Assembly (NCBI RefSeq): GCF_023278565.1
Contig: NC_064678.1
Coordinates: 5,766,001-5,830,000 of the forward strand
Direction of reading: 5' to 3'
DNA: 64,000 bases
Source of the DNA: Colletotrichum lupini
Lineage: Eukaryota > Ascomycota > Sordariomycetes > Glomerellales > Glomerellaceae
Shown here: positions 21,909-34,087 of the stretch, in pieces
Layout: each line of letters starts with the position of its first letter
Numbering within the stretch: the stretch's first letter is position 1
Notes under the pieces: generated by a model
The model's input: the letters and a program-made list of their open reading frames with translations, nothing else
Databases searched by the model: none
What the model was told of the DNA's origin: nothing
Made by a program: the position numbers and the translations under genes

Positions 21909-24900
21909 TTTGACGGTTATCCTGTGAATGCTGGATGAAGCTTGTGATGGGGGAGAAATGATGATCTCGTGATCGTGAAAGAAGTCGCGACTCCCGGGTC
22001 GTTTGCTGGAAATCGCAGGGAAAACGACAAATAAAGATTCGACAAGAAAGATAAAGGGATCGCCGCAGTGAGGGTTACTGCGACTGCGGTTACTTGATAA
22101 CGCGTCGCTTCGTCAAGCTTGCAGGTGATGAGCTCCGATGCTGCGAAAGGCAGAAAAGTCAGTCTGCCTGAAAAATCTGGCTGACGACGTGGAAGCTGGT
22201 AGCAAGCTGCGTCAGCCACATGGGCATGGATTTGGATTACTCAGCCATGATCCACGTGATCCCGGTCGATTTCGCCACCAGCCACGGTATCCACTCCTCG
22301 TTTGTTGGATGATGTGGCGCTGAAGGCAGAAGCTGGATGCTTGCACAGATAGCAATGAGGGAACCCACCAGCTTTTGAGGATATATGTCTTTAGCTTCTC
22401 TGATACAATCTTGATGGTACTTCAGCTTGGATGGGTTTTCATAGAATCATACCTGGAGAGATACCTAGAACATTATATGTTTGCCAGGTCTAGGCGGCAA
22501 AGCCTGTGACTCCATCTGGTTGGCGATGGTATCAAAGCCTTCGTCGAGATGCCTACCAAGGTGAGTCACAGCCGACGCATTAGGTTGGCCTCCAAGGCTG
22601 CCGGCGCAGGGGTCTGCGCATTTTGAGAATTCAGCTGTCTCGTGATCATCACCTAAAGCTCTTTCAGGTACTTGAGTATTTCGGAAGTGTTTAGCTCGAG
22701 ATGGGATCAAGGACTCACCTGTTGCTTACGGAGGATTGTCCCAGAAGAGCTTACAGCCCCAGATCCACGATACCTCGACGGCGATTGGTAACACTTAGCG
22801 AAGCTGAGCCGCCTTAGAGTTAATATGGTGCAGGTATAGAAGTAGATATTCACACACAGCCTCAATGAGGCCGTTCAGCAGGTCAGCGTCAAGGTTCCAA
22901 CACTGGTTGGTTATGACGATGGACAAATGTGTGATCCGAGGAGATGGTGAATAGGCTCAATGATGCCATCAGCTCTCACCGTACTACCTCTTGAGAGATG
23001 CTCAACGTGAGTAGGCGGCTGTTGATATTCGTGAGCAGGCATCGTGCTAGTGGGCAAGATATCCGCGTGAGAAACGTCAGTGTGAATGAGTACACAACAA
23101 GACCGTTGTTACTTGATCATTGGGCAATATCGTGAGCTTGCCTATTGGTAGACCCGGCGTACATGATACCCATCTTCGCACTCGCGCGTCTGGGCCTGGC
23201 GCGAACGCGTGAATCGTTGTCATCGCCCACACCACCTCCCTCTTTTGGAGTACAGTCGTCATCCTATAACATTGGGGACGCTGCTGCTTGAATAGTCCGC
23301 GTACCACACGCCTAGGCCGCGGAGAGCTTCTGTTCATGCGAAGTTTTGGCCCTAGCCAAGAAAGCCGAGTGCCTGTTCCTCTGGAAGCCTATTCGTCACG
23401 TTCACCGATGACTCGGTTCAGGATCGCCAGGCGTGGTGAAACGACTACCACGACATGAGGAGGATGGGAACTACCCCGCTCACAGATAGATCTGGACTCC
23501 GTCGAGGTGGATCAATAACCATTTCGGTGAAGCAAGCAGCCAACGAATTGAGTTTGTGAGCTAGAGAAGCTGGCTTGAGGTAGTCGCGTGTAGGTATGAC
23601 AACGTTGTTGGCGGACTGGCGATCAGGCAAGGCGAGGTGTTGTAGATAGGCACCCAGTCAGGCAGTGATATCGCAAAGAGAAGCGTGCAGATAAGGAGCG
23701 AGAGTTCTCAGGCAGGCCAGTGCCTGTAAATACGTGTGATCTTGACGAATTGCAGACTGCGATAGATTCAGCATCGCGTATGAAGAGGAAAGCAAGTTGA
23801 CGTGGTTATTGAGATGAGACTGGAGGAAGTGGGGTTGTGATGAGGAGAAGGGGGAAGGAGATGAGCATCTGCCCTCAACTCCTAAAGGCTAAGGCCAAAA
23901 CCTTTTTGATGCCTTAAGGCTGTGACGGCCCAGGGCATTGTCCGCCAAGCATCCAATAGCAATGGATGAAGGTATCAAATTCCAAGATAATTACGGAGGA
24001 GATCGAGGACTGACAACGAAGCTTGCGATAGATAAACCCAGTGTTTCTGTATGTCGAAGTGAAGCTGGAGTTCTGAGGTTGAAGCGACGCTCGACCACTT
24101 GAAATTAACCCCACCATCCATTTTCTGTGCGTTTGGTCACCACCACCACCACCACCACCACCACCACCACCACTGCCATCTGGGTTCTAGGTAAGAATGC
24201 TATCCGCGCATTCAGCCACCAATTATTGCAGTAGCGACTTGTCCGCGGACTCTTTCTAGACTCATGGCTAGTCGTACATACGAACACTTGAAAGCCATGA
24301 AATACGGTGTGCTTTTTTCTTCCTAACCTAAAACCACCTCAAGACTTTGACAGTTTAATCGACGCTTTGACTTTATCTAAATCGCTCTCTTCCCGCCATC
24401 TTCTGTCGTATGCTAGACCTAGTCATCTGCAACTTTACCACTATTGGTCTGAACCGTTCCCGTCGATTCATGTCATTGTTGCCCGACATGAGGCCGGTGT
24501 CACGGCGCTTCGATTGAACTCAGTTTAGTGACCGAGTCCGGAGTCGCTGAGGCTCGGCAATGTGGGCTGCGCTGCGGGCCACCGACAATCGCACCGCAAA
24601 CTGCACACTGATCCTGCCACCCGGAGTGGGGCGCCAGTTCTGTTGGGCGAGAACGGCCCATCAGAGAAGAGTGAGAAGGAGGTCTTTGAGAGCGAATTCC
24701 TCCTCCCTTTGGTCCCTCGGGAGACTGGCCGCCCAGATCTGCTAGTGCAGCTAAGCCAGAACCACCTGAAGATGACGGCCCTAGTTGCTTGCTCGGAGGT
24801 ATCCACTATCAGCTCCGATGTGCCCCTCCAACCTTCCCAGCCCATCGGCAAGTGACGCCTTAAAAATGCCTATGATATCCGCTCGCCCAAGACAGCGAAA

Positions 24901-25082
24901 ACTTCACCACCCTCGGTCACCATCGCGAAGCTCCCTGCTCAATTCTGCAAAATTAGTCGTGGTTCCAAAGACCCAAGCCAATAATCAAGCGCCGAGATCA
25001 CCAATTGCCTTTTTATCATCTGTCCGTGAGAGTGACCAGAAAAAGACTCGTAGCAGGCACTCCCATTGCTTCGTAGTCAAGT
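21909..25082. other. 3.2-kb gene-free region
   Basis: Between the C2H2 gene (-) and the transporter gene (+), both transcribed outward, so both promoters lie here. Open frames are short and unconvincing. A (CAC)12 microsatellite sits at 24138-24173. No transposon ends or RNA genes seen. Confidence 0.45.
24138..24173. repeat. (CAC)12 microsatellite
   Basis: Twelve perfect, uninterrupted CAC (GTG on the other strand) triplets in non-coding sequence. Potentially length-polymorphic. Confidence 0.95.
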
Positions 25083-26933
25083 ATGGCTCACATACACGAG
25101 GAGGCGCATGGCGCCGATGACAAACAGCCCAACGAGTACAGTACGCCAGCTGGCTCGTCGACTATGGAGCCTACGGCCGGCCCATCTCATCAGGAGCCGG
25201 AAGAATACGATGTCGAAACAGTCGAGAGGGTTTACAGGTACGCATGCAAACCCTCATTAGCCATGACTTGCGTCAGACGATGAAGCTGACAGGCATCTAG
25301 GAAGCTCGACCTTCGAATCATTCCAGGTAACCATCCCATCTTTCTCGCCAGTGACACTATGGGATTAACGGTTGATAGCATTCTGGACGCTCTACTTCCT
25401 TTGCTCTGCCATCAGGTCCAATATTGGAATCGCGCAAACAATGAATGCCGCTCAGGGTCATGACTTGATGTCCGTCCTCGGCCTCACAGCTAAAGACACA
25501 TCAACCGCCTTGGCTCTTTTCTACGTGGCCTATGTCATCTTCGACTGCCCCTCCAATCTGGTGATGGCCAAGCTGAGCCCTCGCATCTGGATGGCTCGCA
25601 TTGTCATTGCCACCGGTATCATTGGCACCTGCTTCGCTGCCGTGCAGAGCGCCTGGAGTGTCAAGTATGTTGACAACAGATCGAATTACTTGTCAGATCT
25701 AACCCTTTAACCAGGCTTCTACGATTCTTGCTCGGTGTTGTGATTGCGGGCATGTGGCCTGGAATGACGTACTACCTCACCTTGTTCTACCCGCCTTCTC
25801 GAACGGGTAAGCGAATCGGCATGTACTTCACTGCTGCCCAGCTCTCTGCTGCTGTGGTTGGCCTTGTGTCTGCTGGTTTCCAACTCATGGATGGTTTGGG
25901 AGGCCTCGTTGGTTTCCGCTGGATGTTCCTCATCTACGGCCTGGTGGCCGTGGTTCTTGGCTTTTGCCTGCTTTGGTGGCTTCCCGATCGCCCTCTTCCT
26001 CCTGGGCAGAAGCGTCAGCGCTCAAGCTGGTTGAAGTGGCTTCCGGCAACCCCAGAAGCGCTTTCCGGCCAGGATGCCGTCATTCACTACAATGACCTCC
26101 GACGGGTCTATCACCCCAGGCCCTGGACTATGAAGGATCTTCTGCAGGTGCTAATTGATTGGCGCCTGTGGCCTTTGACTTTCATGTACTTTGGCGTCGT
26201 TGGCGTTGGAATCGGTACGCAGCTTTATGGATCTGTCATCATCCGCTCTATTGTGCCCACGGCAACGAGTATCCAAGTCAGCTTGCTTTTTGCTCCGATC
26301 TGGATCGTAAGTTCTTTGTATTGTTTTGCATGGGCACTCATTAACAAGATGCAGATGGACTTGATTGCGATTCTCATAATGATGCCAATTTCAGATCGAT
26401 TCCACGGCTACCGACCATTTATCTTCTCAGCTGCGGTTTGCCTTCAGATCGCCGGCCTGCTTGTCGTAACTTTTGCTCTCGATAATGGTTGGGCTCGCTA
26501 CGGGGGTCTTCTGATGGTTGGATTCGGTCTTGGCCCGACTGTTCCCAATTGCATGACATGGACGAACGAGATCTTCCAGCGCCGCCACGGTGAAGTCGGT
26601 GTTGCGGCTGCGACTGCTCTGGTGTCCGGCCTTGGCAACCTTGGAAGCATTGTCACGACCTACGCTCTGTACACCGGATGGCCAGAGGACGCCGCCAAGG
26701 GTCGTTATCAGTACCGTCGCAGCAACTACGCAATGATCGGCATTCTCTGCCTGAGTATCGCCAGCAGCTTCGCCATGTTCTTCCTGCTCAAGGTCTTCGG
26801 AAACAAGCCCGTGAACAAGATTTCGAGCCTCGACTCCTCTAGTGAGATTGAAGACGGTGCCGCGAGACGCGAGGCCCGGCAACGAGGCTTTGGAAAGTTG
26901 TTCCCTCGTTCCAACCAAAACCGGGAAGCCTGA
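25083..26933 (+). CDS. MFS anion:cation symporter (allantoate/nicotinate permease, Dal5-like)
   Basis: Plasma-membrane carrier of the fungal Dal5/Tna1-type family that imports organic anions such as allantoate, nicotinate or vitamins. Exons 25083-25237, 25301-25326, 25379-25664, 25715-26306 and 26355-26933 give 545 residues with about 12 TM helices. Typical blocks: RKLDLRIIPAFWTLYFLC at the start of TM1, NIGIAQ.MN.A, FYVAYVIFDCPSNLVMAKLSP, RFLLGVVIAGMWPGMTYYLTLFYP and ISDRFHGYRP. The 48-nt segment 26307-26354 (GTAAGT...ATGCAG) has no stop and keeps frame. I treat it as an intron because removing it gives APIWIMDLIAILIMMPISDRF, which fits the family; if retained the protein is 561 residues. 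Substrate cannot be told from sequence. Confidence 0.85.
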
Positions 26934-29398
26934 ATGGTTCCCTATCTTGGGGCAGAGAGCCGACAACCATCGGAAACATACTCTGTTCCGGAAGCTTCAA
27001 CAACCACTCGCGGCTCTCAATGACAATTTACTCGACGCCCCGTTCTGAGGCAGCTCAACCTGCTATTATCTTCTTGCGCCAATTACAGGCATCTCGTTTT
27101 AATACGTCTTTCACATTCGACAATTTACGATACAACGCCCATGCGAAGTTTAAATATGCTTTTCATCCGGGGAATGGCCTTGGTTCACCGCGCTACAGGC
27201 GAAGAGCGGCGGAAATGAGGCTGGATTCCTCGACGGCGACAGTGCTTCTACGCCATCGCTGGGAAATGGCGTACGGGACTGGAGACGATGACTGGCAACA
27301 ATGCTGCTGCGCTATTGCATTATGGTCCGTCTCATGGGAAACAAAAAAAGGGGGAGTGAGAAGAGGAGAAATCTGGAGAGTTTGGAAACAAACACTCCAA
27401 GTCGGTGATGGAGGAGATTTTCTGTTTACGTTGTTTTTGCATTCTGATGATACCCCATACGTGTTTAGATACGCCGTCGTTCGAGATATTCGCCACTCGA
27501 CCGCGAAAGTGCTGCTACGCCATCGCCGGGACTGCGTGTTGAACCGAGGTAGCGACGACGACAATGCTCCTGCGCTATCGCCACTCCTACCTCGTGGGCG
27601 CGCTTGCGAATTCGAATTTGATTTATGATATATATTGCTTACTTCCCTCAGCTTCGGGCTCCCGGGTTCGTATGTTGCAGGATGGAGGGAATAATGACGG
27701 CTGGTCATTCTTTCATAGGACAGAATTGAGTCTCATTTCCCTCTGACCCGGTCTCCGAGGCCGACGATGCAAGTTTCCACTGATGGCCCGTTCCGTCAAG
27801 CTCTCAATCAGGAATGTAGGACAGAGAGGCCCACGAGGCTCGCACGCGGTTTGACAACATGTGTAACCCACATCACCGAGCATCACGAGTCACCACATGG
27901 CGCGCGCGTGTCAACGTTTGGGATGTCGCAACAGGCGAGTTGAGGGCATGAATACGAGATTCATGTAAATTGAGCCGTGCGTGCTCAGCAGAGAAACAAC
28001 TCTCAGGGAGTCACGCTCGATGAAGACAAAATAGACGAGTTCCCGCCCGCCACAGCGTTGATCGCATCCCATACGCTCCCCGGAGCGCAGGTTTCCCGGA
28101 CGATGATGGCGACGAACTGCATCTGCATCCTGCAAGAACCGTTACGCAAGGCGAAGTTGGTCGTCTGCAACGAAGATTCGAAAGACACACGCACTCGTCA
28201 CCTCTCGTCGGTCTGAACCTCTGTAGTCGGCAATCCGCATAATCGTGCCTATCAGAAACGCAGTTGTCAGCCCGTACGTACGGAGAGCCGGGAAACGATG
28301 CTCAGCCTCTAGCAAGCCCCTTCGCCATCGTCTCCCCTTCTTATTCCCGCTTTCGCGCTTCGCGCCGTTCCTTGCATTCTGCCTATATAGTGCTCACGCC
28401 GTGTCCGGTTACGCGATCGGATTGGGCGCTTTCCCCCTGCCTCGTTCAACGTTGCGCTGGAAAGTATGAGTAAATGGGCTGGCCGGGCGAGAAATGTTCT
28501 TTCTCCTTTGTTTGGAACCCACCCTCTCATCCGTTGGAGCAACCCAAGTAGTATTGGAAGCTGATGCGAAGCTGACGTTGGAATTTTCTCATTCGCTCGG
28601 CATCAGCCCACGAAAACGAAGAGGCGTAAGTCCGGCCCGATATGGCAGGGGTTTTTTGTGTCTCTCCTTCTCTTTTCTTTGCAGATCCAACCCACGGGAC
28701 GGGCAAATTTGCTGTACGGCTGTACGTTTTGCTAATCTTAAGCTTGATACCCTCTACTCTCTTTCCCCCTTGGTACTTTCCGGATGTGGCGCCGACTGTC
28801 TTGTTATTCGCTGCGCGTCATTCTTGGGGTGGTTCTCATGGGAAAAGTGAAGACTTGGCGACGTCCGAGCGAATGAGAGGCATTGTGGAAACGGCCCCCA
28901 CGTGTCGCTCTCGTAAAGCCACCAACCAGGACGAAAGATCCGGAACTTTTTCTTCCAATTGCAGAGGTGAAGGATAAGGCAAGGGAGGATGGGGAGTGTG
29001 GCTCCCGCGCATGCGCCGTGCAGCCACATCTTGCTCCAACGACCTCTCTCTCAGTCTACCACCCTGCGTCGAATGCCCTCGCATTGCGGCAATGTGGGTC
29101 GTACCGAAGCAGCCAAAAGTCCGGCGCGCTGGGAAAAGCCATGGTCCTATTCATGTCGAGGAACATGTGCTCTCGTGAATGGCAGCGGCGCGGGCCATAA
29201 GGCTGTGCCGCAGAGCCACTGGGACATTCTAGCAAATCAACGACAACCAAGGCATCTTTAGGGTGTTCCATCAGTGTTTCTCTGAGAATCTCGAAGAATG
29301 TATATTAAGGCCCGTCCCGCGTTGTGGACTGTGGAAGCGGTGCTCGCTGAGGGCAGCATGTCGTGTACCCGACCAAGCAAGGTATCTCGCTGTTCACG
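26934..29398. other. 2.5-kb gene-free region with a short repeated motif
   Basis: Between two transporter genes on the same strand. A 202-codon frame at 27020-27628 overlaps a set of direct repeats and has no protein-like features. Promoter of the 14-TM transporter lies at the right end. Nothing else recognised. Confidence 0.45.
27241..27582. repeat. Four copies of a ~19-bp motif in two paired units
   Basis: A motif close to RRTGCTNCTRCGCYATYGC occurs at 27241-27259, 27300-27318, 27509-27527 and 27564-27582. The copies form two pairs (spacing 59 and 55 bp) inside two larger imperfect repeats starting CTCGAC.GCGA (27229 and 27497). Seen directly. It may be the remnant of a small duplicated element. 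Confidence 0.7.
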
Positions 29399-31168
29399 AT
29401 GGCGAGTGAAGTAGAAAGATCTTCTCACGACAGGAGTCCGCGCGACGACGGCGATCAAGATGGTAAAGCAGAAGGAGGCGTACGGGAGAAGAGAAGGAGC
29501 GCCGACGATGACCAAGGGGAAGGGAGCGTCACGACGGCAGACACAAAGATCGCCCCGGTCCGCACCCGGGCCCAGACCGTCATCCTGATGTTCGCGCTCT
29601 GCATGGCCGTCTTCCTCGCGGCCCTCGACGCCGTCATCATCACCACCGCACTACCAACGATCGCGCGGGAGATTGGGTCCTCAGACTCGGGGTTTGCCTG
29701 GATCGGCGCGAGCTATCTGCTCGCCAACGCCGCCTCGGTCCCCTTCTGGGGCAAAGTTAGCGACATTTTCGGACGCAAACCGATCCTCGTCATCGCCAAC
29801 GTCGTCTTCATGGTCGGTAGTCTCACCTCGGCGCTCTCCGGCACGCTGACGATGCTTGTCGCGGGGAGAGCGGTCCAGGGGCTCGGGGGCGGCGGGCTGA
29901 TGGCGCTGGTCAACATCACCGTCGGGGACCTCTTCAGCCCGCGGGAGAGGGGCGCGTATTTCGGCGCCGTCGGTGCGGTTTGGGGTCTCGCCAGCGGGAT
30001 CGGACCGCTCATTGGCGGCGGGCTGACGGAGAATGTTTCGTGGCGGTGGTGCTTTTGGATTAACCTGCCCATCTCTGGCGCGTCGCTGCTCATCCTCATC
30101 TTCTTTTTGCGCATACACACGCCCAAGACGCCGCTTCTCAAGGGCCTGGCGGCCATTGACTGGCTAGGCACACTCACCTTCACCGGAGCGACGTTGATGC
30201 TCCTCCTCGGACTGCAGTTTGGCGGGCTGCGGAACCCCTGGGACTCGCCCACCGTCATATGTCTCATCGTCTTCGGCTGCGCGACCTACGCCGTCTTTGC
30301 TTTCGTCGAGCGTTTCGCAAAGTACCCGCTCATGCCGGCCTCGCTGTTCCGCGACTCATCGGTCGTCTTCTGCTACGTGGCCAACTTCTGCCACGGGCTC
30401 GGGTTCGCGGCGATTGCGTTTTTCTTACCGCTCTACTTCCAGGCAGTGCTGGGCGCCAGCCCGATCCAGTCGGGCGTGTGGCTTCTCGCCACGGCGCTGC
30501 CGTTGGCGGTCGGCACTATCGGCGTCGGGGTGACGATCAAGAAGACGGGGCGGTACGCTGAGATTGTGCGGGTGTCGATGGCGCTCACGGCGATTGCGTT
30601 TGGGTTGTTTGTGACGTTGCCCGCGGGACGGGACTGGCCGCGGTTGATCCCGTTCCAGGTGCTCGCGGCGCTGGGCATCTCTCCGAATTTGCAAGCGTTG
30701 CTTATTGCATTGCAGGCGCTGGTGAGGCAGGCGGATGTAGCGACGGGGACGGCGACGTTTGCGTTTGTGAGGCATATTGCGCTGGGGATCGGGGTGGTCG
30801 TCGGGCAGGTCATATTCCAGAGCGTCGTGGGACGGCATGAGGGCCGGTTGGTGGCGGCGGGCGTGCCGGCCGAGGTTGCTGCCAAGTTTGGGAGGGGAGG
30901 GACGATTGCGACGGCGGCGCGCGGTGCGATGGAGGGTTTAAGTGAGGGGCAGAGGCGGGTTGTGAGGCTTGCGGTGACGGATGGGCTGAGTAAGATTTGG
31001 GTCTTCTTTTGCGTCATGTCTTGTGTCGGGTTTATTGCTACGTTTTTCATAAGGCAGGTTGAGTTGAGTGAGATGCATACTGAGACGAAGACTGGGTTGG
31101 ATGAAGGGGTCGAGGTTGAAGAGAGTAAAGGGGGAGGGAGGACGAAGGAACGGGATGAGCCGGTTTGA
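29399..31168 (+). CDS. 14-TM MFS drug:H+ antiporter (DHA2 family)
   Basis: Plasma-membrane or vacuolar efflux carrier of the DHA2 type, related to multidrug and mycotoxin exporters. Single exon, 589 residues. A ~60-residue charged cytosolic N-terminus precedes TM1. Family motifs are clear: LDAVIITTALPTIAREI (motif D1), GKVSDIFGRKPIL (motif A, loop 2-3), RAVQGLGGGGLMALV (motif B) and GAVGAVWGLASGIGPLIGGGL (motif C, the antiporter motif). NLPISGASLLI follows TM6. A large hydrophilic segment before the last TM and an acidic tail are usual. The Met at 29399 is chosen because it precedes the charged N-terminus and no ATG lies upstream in frame. There is no biosynthetic cluster beside it to suggest a substrate. 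Confidence 0.9.
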   Translation: MASEVERSSHDRSPRDDGDQDGKAEGGVREKRRSADDDQGEGSVTTADTKIAPVRTRAQTVILMFALCMAVFLAALDAVIITTALPTIAREIGSSDSGFAWIGASYLLANAASVPFWGKVSDIFGRKPILVIANVVFMVGSLTSALSGTLTMLVAGRAVQGLGGGGLMALVNITVGDLFSPRERGAYFGAVGAVWGLASGIGPLIGGGLTENVSWRWCFWINLPISGASLLILIFFLRIHTPKTPLLKGLAAIDWLGTLTFTGATLMLLLGLQFGGLRNPWDSPTVICLIVFGCATYAVFAFVERFAKYPLMPASLFRDSSVVFCYVANFCHGLGFAAIAFFLPLYFQAVLGASPIQSGVWLLATALPLAVGTIGVGVTIKKTGRYAEIVRVSMALTAIAFGLFVTLPAGRDWPRLIPFQVLAALGISPNLQALLIALQALVRQADVATGTATFAFVRHIALGIGVVVGQVIFQSVVGRHEGRLVAAGVPAEVAAKFGRGGTIATAARGAMEGLSEGQRRVVRLAVTDGLSKIWVFFCVMSCVGFIATFFIRQVELSEMHTETKTGLDEGVEVEESKGGGRTKERDEPV

Positions 31169-32686
31169 TAGTGCTGAGCTTGGAAATGAGTTGCTGATAT
31201 CAGGATGGATGAATATTGAAAACATACGCTTTTTCGAACTCTGTTTGTGTATAAGTAGAGTGTAAGAGAAACTTTATCTTGAAAGCGAATTCCATGATTA
31301 TTCCTCATCCACTCCTAATAGTAATATAACCTCAGGGTCTCGCCATACTTCCTTTCTTTGATCATAGAAGTTTCCAGGCAATGTTAATTATTATTTCATT
31401 GCCCTCAGAGAGAGAACAACCGATATGAAATGGGGTATCTTCTCATAGTACTGGAAATATCTCACTTCAAATCATCAGGCATGTTCCCCCTTGATTCTTG
31501 TTAACAACGTATCAAACTCAGAGAGAATAAGTAATGTAAAGCGTGGTCTGTTCTCATGGTACGGGCAAAGGGCATGGCAGGTCTCGAGGAGGTAAGTCAA
31601 GCAGTGATGGCTAGGGGGACATTTTGGCATACCCAAGGCACCTCACCTTGAGATGAGTCAACGGTACCTCACACAAGAACACATCTATCGTAGCTTTCGC
31701 ACATTGTTCTGTTTGTCTCTTGTAATCAATTCTCCCATTCATGTGATTTTTTCAAGAAGACTCTTATGAGGAATACTCGTCCTCGATAGGTAATGCCCAT
31801 CTGCGAGAATCCTTCACTTCTCATCTGGTTCAGCCACAATTAGGCACCCCGCCACAGCTCACAGTTTATGTAGCCTGCACCATCAACAGCAGACATTACT
31901 AGCCAAGACGGAAAGGAAAATGCACAGCGACACAGAAATGATATCAAATTCCAAGAAGAATATTCATGCAGACTATCACTTTTACAGGTCAAGTGAGTAT
32001 CGGGGGGCTTCAAGACTTCAAGGCAGCAAGGTACACAGCACAGGAGACATCGCACAGAGCCAATCAGCTTTGCGAGATTGACCCCGCACTAGGCACTCAC
32101 ATCCGATCGCAGGCATCCACGCTTGAACAGTCTTCGTCTCAATTCGTGAGTCTACAAGGCAGATGTCGGCGGCATTTTTTTTCTAGGAGATTTTGTTGAA
32201 GATTGAAGACACGTCTGTTGTAGGCCGTATTTTCCGAAACAATGCAGCCTGGTGTGTTTTGGTTTGACGGGAACAAGTGCTTACATACCCCAAGTCTGTC
32301 CACTTGAGGCCAATCCGTACTCCGCCGCATTGTTAGTCACCAACTTATGAGGCGAAGCCTGACGCTTGCGCCTTGACGACTTTGCTAGGCAGTCGCATTT
32401 CTGTCCTTTTGTAAATATCTGTTGAAGTGTCTTTTAGAGAAAAGAGGTGGTCCCTGTGTCTTTTATTGCTTCCCGAGTCTTCAAGAAGTTGGCCGACCCT
32501 GTATCAAGCAGCCATTGTCGTTCGACAAACAGCACCAACAACAACAAATCACCACAACAACCACAAGGCATCAACACCCACCGATATCAAACACCACAAC
32601 CACACGACCTAAAGCGTTACAAAGGTCTACTTGCAGCAAAAAAAAAAAACACATTTCCACCTACCACGAAAAAGAAATCCGACACA
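31169..32686. other. Intergenic region, transporter to 2OG oxygenase
   Basis: 1.5 kb, A/T-richer than its neighbours. A GTACCTCA-type motif like those upstream of transketolase occurs near 31665. An A/C-rich leader (32520-32686, many CAACA/ACCAC repeats and an A-run at 32639-32649) directly precedes the oxygenase ATG. Confidence 0.45.
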
Positions 32687-33681
32687 ATGCCAATCTCAGA
32701 CCTCATCCCCGCGGCCCTCAAGCCCAAACCCGCCAAACGCGCCGCTCCTAAACCCCAAAAAACATCCTACACGTCCAACGAAGTCCCGATCCCGCACGAC
32801 TTCCTCTCCGTTCCCCTCCCGGCCTCCGCCCCCGCCGTAACCCTCCAAAATCTAGACTGGTCCAAGACCGCCCTCCCCGAAAACGGGCCCTTGTATGCCG
32901 TCGTCCTGGACAACGTCCTCACCCCGGGCGAATGCGCCCAGCTCCTCCGCATGGCCGAGGCCTCCGCCACAGACCGCGGTCCGGACCCGGACAAGGACGA
33001 GCCGTGGCGCCCGGCGATGGTTAATATGGGTCCCGGGTGGGAGATTCTGGAGCCCGAGTACCGGAATAGCGATCGAATTATCTGGGACCAGCAGGAAGTT
33101 GTCGATCGGTTGTGGGGCCGGTGTAGGCTTGCGCCGGGGTTGGAAGCGCAGCTGGCTGGGATGGAGGGGGTGAGGAGGCCGGAGAAGGGGTTTGAGACGA
33201 GGTGGGCGTTTAAGAGGTTTAACAAGCGGATGAGGTTTTTGAAGTATCAGAAGGGGCAGTTTTTTAGACGTGAGTTCATCGCAGTTCCTTGCCCCTTTAT
33301 TCCCTGTTATGATGGATTGTTGACATTGATATAGCACATTGCGATGGACCGTATGGCGAAGAAGCGGAGGATGGGACTGTGTTCCGGACGCATTATACCG
33401 TTCATCTTTACCTCAATGACTCTGTCGCTGAGGCGGGTAAGGATAGCGGTGCCGACTTGGTTGGTGGCGCGACATCGTTCTTGTCGGGAGATGAGAAGAG
33501 GAAGGTTGATGTTGATCCTAAGGCGGGGCGGGTGCTCATCTTTCAGCATAGCCGGCTTTATCACTCTGGCGACGATGTTGTCAAGGGGACCAAGTATACG
33601 ATGAGGACGGATATTTTGTATGAGTTGATCAAGACGAAGATTGAGGATGAGACGGAGGGGGGTGAGGCCGTGGCGGCTTGA
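32687..33681 (+). CDS. 2-oxoglutarate/Fe(II)-dependent oxygenase, prolyl-4-hydroxylase type
   Basis: Two exons (32687-33269 and 33335-33681, 65-bp intron) give 309 residues. The C-terminal half is a double-stranded beta-helix oxygenase domain. The iron ligands are the HxD pair in RPHCDG, created exactly at the splice junction (about residues 196-198), and the distal His in SRLYHSGDDV. Arg in YTMRTDILY is the likely 2-oxoglutarate contact. Upstream, LENVLTPGEC-like sequence (LDNVLTPGECAQLLRMAE) begins the conserved core. No signal peptide is seen, so a cytosolic or nuclear enzyme is expected, similar to fungal P4H-like proteins annotated as oxidoreductases. Substrate unknown; hydroxylation of a protein side chain is plausible. 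The A/C-rich leader and ATG context (CACAATGCC) support the start. Confidence 0.85.
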
Positions 33682-34006
33682 GAGTCGTCATCTTCTCTGT
33701 ATGCTCGAGGGGACTCGAAGGCAACTATGAGACCGTGAGCTGGACTTGCCTTGTGTAGTGATGTATTAGATAGCGATAGTAATGGCATTTATCCTTCTCA
33801 TTCCAAACCACGGTGCGCAGGATAGATGTCATCGATATCGGAGTTTTGATCGGTTCATCAGACACCTACTACACATGGGTCTCTGTGCTATTTCGCTCCC
33901 ATTGGCCGCACCGAGGTTTGACCTATCTAGAAGTGACTAGTTGATCCACCAATCTATGTGTTGCCGTCGTCAACGAAGCAAAAATCGTGAGAAATGCCAA
34001 AAGATT
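33682..34006. other. Short intergenic region
   Basis: 3' end of the oxygenase gene and the downstream flank of the tRNA gene, including its T-run terminator (TTTT on the minus strand near 34000). No other feature seen. Confidence 0.5.
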
Positions 34007-34087
34007 TGCCTCGTGGCGGAATCGAACCGCCGATCTTCTCATGTCACTAGGTACTAGTGAGACGCTATACCACTTAGCCAACAAGGC
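34007..34087 (-). tRNA. tRNA-Thr (anticodon AGU) with a 9-nt intron
   Basis: On the minus strand the acceptor stem GCCTTGT pairs with ACGAGGC (one U-G). The D-arm is GCTA/TAGC, the anticodon stem TCTCA/TGAGA and the T-arm GGCGG-TTCGATT-CCGCC; the discriminator base is A. The anticodon loop begins CT-AGT-A, so the anticodon is AGU (threonine; A34 normally becomes inosine). Nine extra bases (CCTAGTGAC) sit directly after position 37, the standard place for nuclear tRNA introns. A TTTT pol III terminator lies a few bases downstream. A and B boxes match the consensus well. Confidence 0.93.

Noticed and set aside
27020..27628. 202-codon frame in the transporter intergenic region.
   Set aside because: It runs through the imperfect direct repeats; composition is not protein-like and there is no family match I can recall.
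29363..29398. Twelve-codon upstream extension of the 14-TM transporter.
   Set aside because: The extension begins at GTG, not ATG; the first ATG in frame is 29399.
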